Assembly (NCBI GenBank): GCA_948440265.1
Contig: CAOJOK010000009.1
Span: forward strand, 1-61,379
Source of the DNA: an uncultured Clostridia bacterium
Lineage (GTDB): Bacteria; Bacillota; Clostridia; Christensenellales; Pumilibacteraceae
Length of the DNA stretch: 61,379 nucleotides
Direction of reading: 5' to 3'
Made by a program: the position numbers and the translations under genes
The notes under the pieces: generated by a model
Seen by the model: the letters and a program-made list of their open reading frames with translations, nothing else
What the model was told of the DNA's origin: nothing
Database searches by the model: none
Shown: piece after piece, positions 14,604 through 23,065 of the stretch
How positions within the stretch are numbered: the stretch's first letter is position 1
Layout of the letters: every line of letters starts with the position of its first letter

Positions 14604-17600
14604 TCATTTGCGTTTTGCGTCCGTCTTATTCGTCGGCGCGGGTTTTGCCGTCGGTTTGGATACCGTGCCCGTCCTTGTCGCCGTCGACGTTTTGGAAGCC
14701 GCCGTCGGCGCGGGTTTTGCCGCAGGCGTCGGCTTTTGGCTCACCGTCCTTGCACCCGTGGCGCCGCCGCTTGTGACCGGTCTTGCCGCCGGCGACACGG
14801 GAGCAGGTCTCGACGTCGGTTTCTGCGGCGCGACGCGCGTCGTATGCGACGTATCGGTTGCCGTCAGTTTTGCCGCGCTGGTCGTGGATATTCTCGAACC
14901 GCTTGCCGAAGTCGGCTTTTCCTTGTTTTCCGCGGGCTTCGCCTTTTCCTTTTTCGGCTTATCGGTCTTTGGCGTGTAGCTGTGTTTGAATACGAACTCG
15001 CGCACGGACGGCACGAAGTATATCAAACAAATTGCGGCGACCGCAATCGCAAACAGAACTATGAACACGACGAGAGAGATTATCAGACCTCTTTCTAAAT
15101 AGATGTTCGGCGCGTTCACGAGCGACGAATTGTACGTCGCGCCTATGAAGTCCAGATTGAACGGACTGTTCGATGTTGTTATGATTTCCACTGTATGCTC
15201 CTTATTTGCCTTTAAGTTTTCCGCATAGAATATCAGCTGCCTACATTCCTGCTTATCGCTTTGCAGCGATACGGTATCCATAAGTTTTCCGTCGAGCTTG
15301 ATTTTTGCACTGCCGTAACCGACGCCTTTATCGCTGTACAGCGCGATTGCCGACGATTTGATTTTGAAAACCAGCTTCGAGTTTTTCTTTTCCGCCCACA
15401 TAAGTCCGCTGCGCTGTCTGTCGCCGTTGCCTGCCGCCGTTGCGCGCCAGCCCTTGGAATAATAGTACTTCGCGCTGTTGGACGGATAGACCATATCGGT
15501 GTTGGACTTTATGCCTGCGTCTATCTCGCTTATTACCGTATAGTTGCTGTTGTTCGCCGACGTTTCCTTGACGACGAGTTTCAGATATCTGCCGTAAGTC
15601 TGCGCAAAGTGCAGTTCCGCGACGCCCTTGCTGTAAGCCAGCGGCTTATCCGCCGTGCCTTCGGCAATCTTCGTATACGTTACGTTGTCGTCGGAAATGA
15701 GAAGCTCATAGCGTTTGATGCAATAGTCGCTTCTGTTCGGCGCGGTTATCTTGAAGAAGTTGAACGACTGGCGTCTCTGCGTGTCTATCACGAACACGTC
15801 GGGATTGTCGTCGGTGGCAGGCGTGGGATTTTTACTCCACACGGTGTGGAATATGGTTCCCGTCTGACCGTCTATCAGCCACGTTCTCTTATCGGTCTTG
15901 AAAACGGTCTGTTCGCCCGTGGTTTCGTCGGTCATTATCTCCTCGACGTATCTGCCGCCCTGAATATCTTCGGGCGCTTCCAGCACTTCCCACTCGCTTT
16001 TATCCGTCGTCATAGTGCCTGCTATGACGTTGTCTTTTTTGGAAACCAGCAGTTTGGGTTCGTACACGGGGTCGATATAATCAAACGGATTTTCCAGCGA
16101 CGCCACTCTTATATGCGACAGGCTTATCGTAGAATAGCCGCTTGCTCCGCTCGGTTTCACGCCGACGCTCGAGCCGCCTCCGCCGCCCGTATTCAAGTTC
16201 ACCACTTTGAACGCGTACACTTTTCCTTCTTCCAATGCGGCGGTAAAGCTGTGTTTGTCGCTGTAACCGCTGAAATAGGAATTGATGACTATTTTCTGTT
16301 CCATATTTTCGAAGTTCTCGCCGAAATAGAGTTTGCTCTTATCGTCGGCGGTTATCGAAAAACTGTATTCGCCGCTTGACGGAGCCTTGAACCAGAACTT
16401 CGCCACTTTCATCTCGAATTTGTTTTCCGCGGCGCTCGTATACCCTGCAACGCCTGCCGACTGTTCGACGACGATTTCGGGCGTCTTTTCGGCAAGCTTG
16501 GCTTCTTCCCCGTTCAAATCGCCCGACGGCACGCCACCGTAACATTCCACGGTGGAGCCGGAATAGAAGTATCTCAAATATACAGTAAGGCGGTGGCACA
16601 CGCCGTCGGAAAGGCGCACGTCGAACGAGAAGCTGTCGTAACTTCCCGTATACTTCTTATTGAAAGAATATCTGTATTTTCCGTCGCCTTCGTCGGTGAG
16701 TTTGCCGTGCTCGGGCTGTTCGAATCCGACGATTTCAAAGCTGTCCGCCGTCGTAAGCGTCGTGCCTTTCAAGTCGAAAACTTTGTCTTCGCCGTATCCG
16801 ATACGGTAATCGCCGCCCGTCTTTACTCCGTCGATGCCGCCGGCATAGACGTTGGATACGGGGTGATAGTCGGGCAGAGCGTTCATCTCGTCCACCTGCT
16901 CCGCGCTGTACATTGCGTCCGTGGTATTGCCCTTGAATATGCCGTCCACATACGGGCGGAAGTCCATTTTGTAAACCGTGGAAAGGCGGTAAATGAAGTC
17001 GGAGCGTTTGTTGCCTATCGCTTGATTGTTCACTCTCGGATTGAACGACGGATTGTCCTTGTAAGTCCGCATAAGCTCATAGAACTTATCCACGCCGAAA
17101 GAGTGCATTATATTCACATAAATATTCAAGATATCGAAATAATCAAGCGCAGAAAAGTCGCTGAACTCTTTCTTCTTGATGTTCATAAGGCGGACCATTG
17201 CCGAGTACGGATGACCCACGTCGCCGTGCTCCGCACTTATATGACCTTCTTCACTGCGCCAGGTGCCTATGTCGCAGAATTTGAGATAGGCAAGGCAGGT
17301 CAGCGCGTTGTTTCGCACTTCGCCTTCTTTACCTTCGCCCATTCCCCAAACGGAGCCGTATGCCGAGCTGTGGTTGTGACCTATTTCGTGCAGTATGCCC
17401 CAGCTTCCGTAATTGAGCAGGGACCTGTAATTCGTCGCGGAGTCGTACCAACCGGTGGGACAGGCATAGACATATCCGCCGAGCGCGACCGCCGCGCCTG
17501 CGGGAACGTGCTGGTCGAAATACACCCTGTTCGCACGGTTATAGGTGCCGCCCGTAAACGATTCGTTTACGGCAAAGAACGAGTGCCAGAGATAGGCGAG

Positions 17601-18947
17601 TTTTTCCACTTCCGCCGCAGACGTGTTTTTACGCATATACGACGCTTTGCCTATGAGCTGTCCGTTTTCCGTGTCTATGACCGAATACACGCCGGGAGCG
17701 GTTTCTTCGCTTATGAGATACTGCTCGTAATACTCGGGCGTGGTTACGCCGAGAATGTAGTGCGGAGTTTCCACCGCGCCGCGTATCGTCGTCGTGACGG
17801 GAGAATAGCAGTTTCTCGGGTTGATGTGCATTATGCCGCCGAATGCGGTGCCTATCGTATAAGTGCGGTTTTCGGTGAATACGAATTCCGCCGATATCCA
17901 CGGAGCGCGGTTGTTCTGTCTGTTCCACTGGCTCTGTATAAAGCTGTGAGATGTGATTTTATTTGTTTCGCCGTCCCTGCCGAAAAATTTGTCGAACCGC
18001 TCGCGTCCGCCTGCCATCAAAGTATCGGCATTGCCGAAGAATGCCGCGTCGTTCGTCGCGGGATTGGCGATACCCATAGAGCGGAGTTCGGAGACTGCCG
18101 TTGCGTTCATAGCGTTGCCGCGCCAGGCAAGCGAGTTGTTCATTCCGATAAACATACTTATAGACTCGCCTTTGGCAAGACCTTCCACCTTTACGGTGAC
18201 GGCTTCGCCTGCGGGAAGATACAGTCCCGTCGCGTGAGGGGAACGGTATAACGTATCCAAGGTTATTACCTTTTCCACGGCGTTGTTATTGCCCTTGACT
18301 TCGCCGTACTGCAAGTCGGCGGCAGGGTGCTTTTTGAGCCAGTCCTGCGTGAGCGTGTCGTTTGCGCTTCTTGTCTGTGCTTCGAGCGCCAGATTGTGCC
18401 CCTGCGAAAGCAGCATATACTTATAATAATAGTAATACTTTGTGCGGGCTTCTTCCTTTTCCGCTTCGGTGGCGTAGGAGCTTATGCCGAAATACTCGTA
18501 CGCCTGGTCGGCATACGCAGTTGCGAATACGGAAGCACTGCCGTCGCCCTTGCCGGCGCCGCCGGGGTAAGGGTATTTGACAAACTCTATCGTCGCGGCA
18601 TTGTCGCCCACCACTCTGTCGTACACGGCTTTTGTGCCTGCGGTCGTTCCGACGGCGCTGTCATATACGAGAGAATAATTGTCGTTGAGATATTCCGTCT
18701 CCGGACGCGCTATGTTGCGCTCCGTCACATACATAGTGTCGGCGCGGAGAGTGGCGCGGACGTCGTGCAGGCTGTCTGCGTCGTACTGTTCGAGCGCGAA
18801 CTCGTCGGCTACGTCGAGCTTGACTTCGGACGGCGTAAACAGAGTATAACCGTCGCCGCAGCCTGCCGCAAAGAGCAGCAAAAACGCCGCCGCCAAGCAC
18901 AGCGCCGCCCGTAAAACTTTTACGCTTTTTCTTTTCTTTTCAGTCAT
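14604..18947 (-). CDS. M60-family (mucinase-like) zinc metallopeptidase, membrane-anchored lipoprotein
   Basis: A 1447-residue surface protein. It has a lipoprotein signal (lipobox FAAGC near residue 30), an N-terminal module with bacterial-mucinase-type strands, and an M60/enhancin gluzincin domain with HEIGHNHS at about 520 (His520, Glu521, His524) and the downstream Glu in GMGEGKEGE. Around residue 830-960 is a PA14-like beta module, and around 1000-1190 an F5/8C (discoidin) carbohydrate-binding module. A transmembrane helix (LIISLVVFIVLFAIAVAAIC, near 1300) precedes a 130-residue Lys/Pro/Ala/Thr-rich tail. M60 enzymes cleave O-glycosylated proteins such as mucins. The double anchoring (lipid plus C-terminal helix) is odd. 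Expressed from a perfect consensus promoter. Confidence 0.88.
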   Translation of the reverse strand: MTEKKRKSVKVLRAALCLAAAFLLLFAAGCGDGYTLFTPSEVKLDVADEFALEQYDADSLHDVRATLRADTMYVTERNIARPETEYLNDNYSLVYDSAVGTTAGTKAVYDRVVGDNAATIEFVKYPYPGGAGKGDGSASVFATAYADQAYEYFGISSYATEAEKEEARTKYYYYYKYMLLSQGHNLALEAQTRSANDTLTQDWLKKHPAADLQYGEVKGNNNAVEKVITLDTLYRSPHATGLYLPAGEAVTVKVEGLAKGESISMFIGMNNSLAWRGNAMNATAVSELRSMGIANPATNDAAFFGNADTLMAGGRERFDKFFGRDGETNKITSHSFIQSQWNRQNNRAPWISAEFVFTENRTYTIGTAFGGIMHINPRNCYSPVTTTIRGAVETPHYILGVTTPEYYEQYLISEETAPGVYSVIDTENGQLIGKASYMRKNTSAAEVEKLAYLWHSFFAVNESFTGGTYNRANRVYFDQHVPAGAAVALGGYVYACPTGWYDSATNYRSLLNYGSWGILHEIGHNHSSAYGSVWGMGEGKEGEVRNNALTCLAYLKFCDIGTWRSEEGHISAEHGDVGHPYSAMVRLMNIKKKEFSDFSALDYFDILNIYVNIMHSFGVDKFYELMRTYKDNPSFNPRVNNQAIGNKRSDFIYRLSTVYKMDFRPYVDGIFKGNTTDAMYSAEQVDEMNALPDYHPVSNVYAGGIDGVKTGGDYRIGYGEDKVFDLKGTTLTTADSFEIVGFEQPEHGKLTDEGDGKYRYSFNKKYTGSYDSFSFDVRLSDGVCHRLTVYLRYFYSGSTVECYGGVPSGDLNGEEAKLAEKTPEIVVEQSAGVAGYTSAAENKFEMKVAKFWFKAPSSGEYSFSITADDKSKLYFGENFENMEQKIVINSYFSGYSDKHSFTAALEEGKVYAFKVVNLNTGGGGGSSVGVKPSGASGYSTISLSHIRVASLENPFDYIDPVYEPKLLVSKKDNVIAGTMTTDKSEWEVLEAPEDIQGGRYVEEIMTDETTGEQTVFKTDKRTWLIDGQTGTIFHTVWSKNPTPATDDNPDVFVIDTQRRQSFNFFKITAPNRSDYCIKRYELLISDDNVTYTKIAEGTADKPLAYSKGVAELHFAQTYGRYLKLVVKETSANNSNYTVISEIDAGIKSNTDMVYPSNSAKYYYSKGWRATAAGNGDRQRSGLMWAEKKNSKLVFKIKSSAIALYSDKGVGYGSAKIKLDGKLMDTVSLQSDKQECRQLIFYAENLKANKEHTVEIITTSNSPFNLDFIGATYNSSLVNAPNIYLERGLIISLVVFIVLFAIAVAAICLIYFVPSVREFVFKHSYTPKTDKPKKEKAKPAENKEKPTSASGSRISTTSAAKLTATDTSHTTRVAPQKPTSRPAPVSPAARPVTSGGATGARTVSQKPTPAAKPAPTAASKTSTATRTGTVSKPTAKPAPTNKTDAKRK

Positions 18948-18973
18948 AAGACACTCCTATTTATAACGCCCGA

Positions 18974-19002
18974 ATTATAACATTTTATATGCATACTGTC
19001 AA
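18974..19002 (-). promoter_or_regulatory. consensus promoter of the M60 peptidase gene
   Basis: On the minus strand TTGACA (19002-18997), 17-bp spacer, TATAAT (18979-18974). Both hexamers are perfect, predicting strong constitutive sigma-A transcription about 20 bp before the SD. Confidence 0.85.
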
Positions 19003-19019
19003 GGCAAAATGCCTTTTGT

Positions 19020-20402
19020 TTAAAAATCGCCGCGATTGACCAGCGCCCTTATTCTGTCGGAAAATTCGCTCGGCGCGGTCAGCTCCTCTATACTGTACGT
19101 TTCTCCGCCGTCGAGTTTCAGTACGACGACGCCCTTCTTTTTCTTGGTTTTCGTTTCACAGCTTTTGATGTCGGCAAGTTTGATGACGGCAAGCGAACCG
19201 CCCGTTTTATGCCACACGTTCTTTTCCGTCACCGCCGCCTGCGACAGCGAAAGGCTTTTTATCGCCTTTACCGTTATTCCTATATAGATATATATAGGAG
19301 CCATATGCACGGCTATGAACAGGAAAAACCAAAGCATAGAAAGGTCTTTTTCCTTTATGACATTGATTGAAATGAACACCAGAGCAAAAATGTCCACTGC
19401 CGCCCAAACCAGCGTGAAAAAGAAAAACGGCGTGACGACGGCTTTCAATATGCCCTTTTTTCTGTCCGTCTTATCCATTAAATACACGCGTTCCGTTTTC
19501 GGGATAATCTCCGAAAGGTCGGCTTTTTCATCGGCAGACCGACGCTCTACGGGCAGATACACGTTGCCGTCCTTATCGGCTTGCGATTCTCCTTTCGCTT
19601 TGTTTTCCGCTCTGCTTTCGTCTTTCGGCACGTCGCGCATAGAAGCCGCCCAAGCGCGCATATCGCCGAGCGGCGTTCCGTCCGACACATAGTCGTCGCC
19701 GTCGGACTCGTATTCTTCTTCCACGCTCTGCAAGTCGTCTTCCACCATATCGAACGCTTTGGGATTGTACGCAAGTATCTCGTCCTTGACCGACTGCGGC
19801 AGAGACTCGCAGCCGAAAAAAGCCGAATCTTCTATTTCGTTCAAGCCTTTCGGCAGGTTGATTTCCGCCAGACTCGAACTGCCGTAAAACGCCTTATAGC
19901 CTATCGTTTCCAAACTTTCGGGCAGGCGCACGGATTTCAGCTGTCTGCAATAGTGGCACAGTCCGTCCAGATTTCTCACGCCGTCGGGTATGTCAAGACG
20001 GCTTATAGGACAGTTGTCGAACAATTCGGGAAGCTCTTCCATACCGCCTTCGAAAGTCACTTTTTCCAAGCTCTCGCAATAGGCGAACGCCCCATACCCT
20101 ATGCTCTCGACGGACTGCGGAATATGTATCTCCTTTATCGAAGGGCAGAACGCAAAGGCGTTGTCTTCTATCTCTAACAGCGTTTCGGGAAAAATCACGG
20201 TCTTTAAATTTTCGCAACCGTAAAACGCGCTGTAGCCTATCGACTTAAGCCCGTACGGAAAGCGGATACCGCTCATCGGACACTCCTTGAAGGCTTTTTC
20301 GCCTATGCTCGCGACGCCGTCGGGTATGACGGGAAAAGGCTCGGAACCCGAATATCTTTTCAACTCGTCATCGTCTATATGAAAATTCTTTACCTTTTTC
20401 AA
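19020..20402 (-). CDS. BspA-type leucine-rich-repeat protein with C-terminal membrane/PH-like part
   Basis: A 460-residue protein. Residues about 20-215 are LRR_5 (BspA/TpLRR) repeats with the recurring pattern IPDGVxSIGxxAFxxC / FPETLLEIEDNAFAFC / IPQSVESIGYGAFAYC. An acidic linker (about 225-310) follows, then two hydrophobic helices (TPFFFFTLVWAAVDIFALVF and LWFFLFIAVHMAPIYIYIGI) and a C-terminal beta-rich region (VIKLADIKSCETKTKKKKG) resembling a bacterial PH domain. There is no signal peptide, so unlike typical BspA adhesins the LRR part probably faces the cytoplasm. It lies 18 nt upstream-strand-wise of the UGM-glycosyltransferase gene stop, possibly co-transcribed with it. Confidence 0.75.
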   Translation of the reverse strand: MKKVKNFHIDDDELKRYSGSEPFPVIPDGVASIGEKAFKECPMSGIRFPYGLKSIGYSAFYGCENLKTVIFPETLLEIEDNAFAFCPSIKEIHIPQSVESIGYGAFAYCESLEKVTFEGGMEELPELFDNCPISRLDIPDGVRNLDGLCHYCRQLKSVRLPESLETIGYKAFYGSSSLAEINLPKGLNEIEDSAFFGCESLPQSVKDEILAYNPKAFDMVEDDLQSVEEEYESDGDDYVSDGTPLGDMRAWAASMRDVPKDESRAENKAKGESQADKDGNVYLPVERRSADEKADLSEIIPKTERVYLMDKTDRKKGILKAVVTPFFFFTLVWAAVDIFALVFISINVIKEKDLSMLWFFLFIAVHMAPIYIYIGITVKAIKSLSLSQAAVTEKNVWHKTGGSLAVIKLADIKSCETKTKKKKGVVVLKLDGGETYSIEELTAPSEFSDRIRALVNRGDF

Positions 20403-20420
20403 CTGCTTTCTCCCTATCCT

Positions 20421-22790
20421 TTATTCGCCGAGCTGCGGAAAGCGTTTTTTCAAACGCTCGAAAAGTATGTCGGCAAGCACTTCGCCTCCTGCCGTGGTCT
20501 TGACTTTCAGACAGGCTTTTTTATACGGCTGCATTAGTGACGGGTTTTCGTAAAACTCGCGTATCTTTTTCACGATTTTGCCTATATTCGTTATCTTTAT
20601 CGCCGTGCCCACTTCGTCTATATAATACTCGCCTATCCATTTTTCTATCGGCGTCGCGTACAGCGTGATTATCTGCGGCACTTCGAGATAGCTCGATTCG
20701 GCAAGATTGCTGGCGCCGCTTTTGCCGACGAACAAATCCGCCGCGGCGTTCAGCGCAAGTATCTTATCGGTAAAGCCGTACACTTTGAAATCCACGTTTT
20801 CGTTCGTTTTGAGCGCGGACAAGCGGTTGAACAGCGGTTCGTTTTTGCCGCACACCGCAATGACCGTCAGTTTCATATCGCTTTTTACGAGCGCTTCCGC
20901 CGTCTTTTCCAGCTTGCCTTCGCCGTATGCGCCGTCCACCAAAAGTACGGTGAAACGGTCTTTGTCGAAGCCGAGCTGTTCGCGGTAATACTCCTTGCCC
21001 TTGTCGAAGCTTTCGACGTTCTTTCTCAAAAGGAAGGGCACGGTTATGAGCTGACTGTCTTTCAGTCCGAGTTTTTTGGCTTTCTTTCTGCCGTTTTCCG
21101 AGCTTAACGCAATCAGGTCGCTTCTCTTATCCCACTGCCGTCCCACTATCGGGTCGGGGCAGTATGCCACTATGTCGGCGTCGAGACCGCGCAGGTCGCG
21201 GCACTCGTTTGCATAGTACAGCGTGCTGAAATGCGTGTTTAACACAAGGTCGGGCTTTAAGCTCATCATATAGTCGAGCGCCGGTTTATAGCCTTTTTTA
21301 TAGCGGCGGCGATATACGAAGTTCATAGCGTTGCGCTGTCCGACGAGAGCCATTGCCGCAAACTGCGCTATGCCGTTTATCTTGTGGTGGTTGTGCTTTC
21401 TGACCTGCACCACCAAGTCGTCTTCGACGGCTTTCATATCGGGGTTTTTCGTGTCCTGAAAGAAATACGTCTTTATGACTTCGCACTTATCGCCGTACTT
21501 TCTTTCGAACTCCGTGCTGACCGCCGTTATCGGCATTATGTGTCCCATACCGGCTTCCACGAACGGAAACACCACTCTCGGTTTGCGCGTTTCGTTATTT
21601 GCTTCCCTTTCGGGTTCTTCCGCGTCCGCGCCGTTTTCGGCAATTATTTTATCCGCCAAAGTCAGCGCGTCGTCCACCGCTCTGTCCATATTGACATAGA
21701 CATATCTGCCGAGACGTCCTGCGAGATAGAGATTTTCCGTGCCGTCTGCGACCGCCTTATAGCGTTCGAACTGTTCTCTCGCCTCTTTTGTCGGCAAGGG
21801 ATAATACGGAGAGAGCTCTTTCTGTCCTTCGTATGCAAGCGGATATTCGCGGACGATTAAGCTCTGCTTTGACTGCGACTTTTTCTCGACGGTGAATTTT
21901 TTAAATTCGGAAATTCTCGTAAAATCTTCGCTGACCGTATAATTGACGACGGCGAATGGCTGGTATTCTTCCTTATCCGTTTTTTCGAATTCGAAGCGCA
22001 GAGTCCTATACGGCAGAGCGTCAAACTCGTATTTCATAAGCGCGTCGAGACAGCCCGTGAACACGACGGGATAATCCGCCGCCTTGCCGTCCGCATACAC
22101 CTTGCCGTCTTTGACCGAAAGAATTTTCAGTGCGTCCACGCCGGTCTTGACCGTTATATTCGGGCTTTTCAGCATATTCTCCACAATGGCGGAAAATCCG
22201 TTTTTCGGCATTGCCTGATATTTATCGGCAAAGTATCCGTCGGTATAGCTTGTGCGGACGGGAACGCGTTTCAACACGGCAGGGTCGATTTTGCTCATAT
22301 CCATACCCCACTGTTTTGCCGAGTAATACTCGAACACCGTCTTATACACTTCTTCCGCGAAAGCCTTTATTTCGGGGTCGGCGCTCTCGCGCATTTCCGA
22401 GATACTGACCGCGCCGCCCTCGCCGTAAGTTTCGGTAAGTTTCTTTTCCAATCTTTCGGCGTCGGCTTTTTCGTGCAGCATTTCCAGCGACGCGAAGTTG
22501 AACGGCACGGGTATATATTTTCCGTCCACCAGCGCGCGGACGGTGTGGCGGTACTCGAACCACTCGGTGAAGCGTGACAGAAATTCATACGCTCTGTCGC
22601 TGTTTGTATGGAAAAGGTGCGGTCCGTGTATCTGTTTGTAATAGTCGTCTTCTTTCACGTCGGCGACCGTTCCGCCAACATAATCTTCCTTTTCCAAGAC
22701 CGTTACGCTGTATCCTTCGTCGGCAAGACGGCGCGCAACCGTCGCGCCCGTCAGCCCCGCACCTATCACAAGTACGTTCTTTGCTTTCAT
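20421..22790 (-). CDS. UDP-galactopyranose mutase-like / MGDG-synthase-type glycosyltransferase fusion
   Basis: A 789-residue fusion. Residues 1 to about 400 are a UDP-galactopyranose mutase-type flavoprotein: Rossmann NVLVIGAGLTGATVARRLA, EKEDYVGG, HGPHLFHTNS, FEYYSAKQWGMD, TGCLDALM and the FAD-closing LAGRLGRYVYVNMDRAVDDAL. Residues about 420-789 are a GT-B enzyme of the GT28/monogalactosyldiacylglycerol-synthase kind: FPFVEAGMGHIMPI, NTHFSTLYYAN, the nucleotide-sugar site VGKSGASNLAES. Together they suggest making UDP-Galf and transferring it to a lipid or glycan in one polypeptide. ATG 22790 has GGAG upstream; earlier in-frame starts do not. Confidence 0.82.
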   Translation of the reverse strand: MKAKNVLVIGAGLTGATVARRLADEGYSVTVLEKEDYVGGTVADVKEDDYYKQIHGPHLFHTNSDRAYEFLSRFTEWFEYRHTVRALVDGKYIPVPFNFASLEMLHEKADAERLEKKLTETYGEGGAVSISEMRESADPEIKAFAEEVYKTVFEYYSAKQWGMDMSKIDPAVLKRVPVRTSYTDGYFADKYQAMPKNGFSAIVENMLKSPNITVKTGVDALKILSVKDGKVYADGKAADYPVVFTGCLDALMKYEFDALPYRTLRFEFEKTDKEEYQPFAVVNYTVSEDFTRISEFKKFTVEKKSQSKQSLIVREYPLAYEGQKELSPYYPLPTKEAREQFERYKAVADGTENLYLAGRLGRYVYVNMDRAVDDALTLADKIIAENGADAEEPEREANNETRKPRVVFPFVEAGMGHIMPITAVSTEFERKYGDKCEVIKTYFFQDTKNPDMKAVEDDLVVQVRKHNHHKINGIAQFAAMALVGQRNAMNFVYRRRYKKGYKPALDYMMSLKPDLVLNTHFSTLYYANECRDLRGLDADIVAYCPDPIVGRQWDKRSDLIALSSENGRKKAKKLGLKDSQLITVPFLLRKNVESFDKGKEYYREQLGFDKDRFTVLLVDGAYGEGKLEKTAEALVKSDMKLTVIAVCGKNEPLFNRLSALKTNENVDFKVYGFTDKILALNAAADLFVGKSGASNLAESSYLEVPQIITLYATPIEKWIGEYYIDEVGTAIKITNIGKIVKKIREFYENPSLMQPYKKACLKVKTTAGGEVLADILFERLKKRFPQLGE

Positions 22791-22869
22791 TATTTCATCC
22801 TCTCCTAAAAAGGCTTTAAGTTCTGTCTTATTATATTCCCACGACAAGGCAAACACTTTACCTCATTAT

Positions 22870-22899
22870 ATTATACCCCCGCCGCGCATAATTTGGCAA
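22870..22899 (-). promoter_or_regulatory. promoter of the mutase-glycosyltransferase gene
   Basis: On the minus strand TTGCCA (22899-22894), 18-bp spacer with a G5 run, TATAAT (22875-22870), about 80 bp before the start codon. Confidence 0.65.
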
Positions 22900-22955
22900 G
22901 CATTTGCCGCAAAAACAGAAAAACGCCGCCTGAATTTGCCGTTTTTTGCAGGTAT

Positions 22956-22994
22956 AAAAAGGGACGAAGAATTCAAAAATCTTCGTCCCTTTTT
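22956..22994 (-). terminator. intrinsic terminator of the GH3 gene
   Basis: AAAAAGGGACGAAG (22956-22969) pairs with CTTCGTCCCTTTTT (22981-22994) around an A-rich loop, giving a 14-bp stem with A/T flanks that works in both directions. It separates the GH3 gene from the mutase-glycosyltransferase promoter. Bases 22995-23065 show nothing else. Confidence 0.9.
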
Positions 22995-23065
22995 AATTGC
23001 TGGATAAATAGAAATATGTCTTACGTTCTGTTTTATAAAGTAACAGCGTATCGATATTTTATCGT

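Noticed and set aside
16593..18251. 552-codon plus-strand frame opposite the M60 peptidase
   Set aside because: Antisense shadow of the HEIGHNHS-containing peptidase; no ribosome binding site and no recognisable motif.
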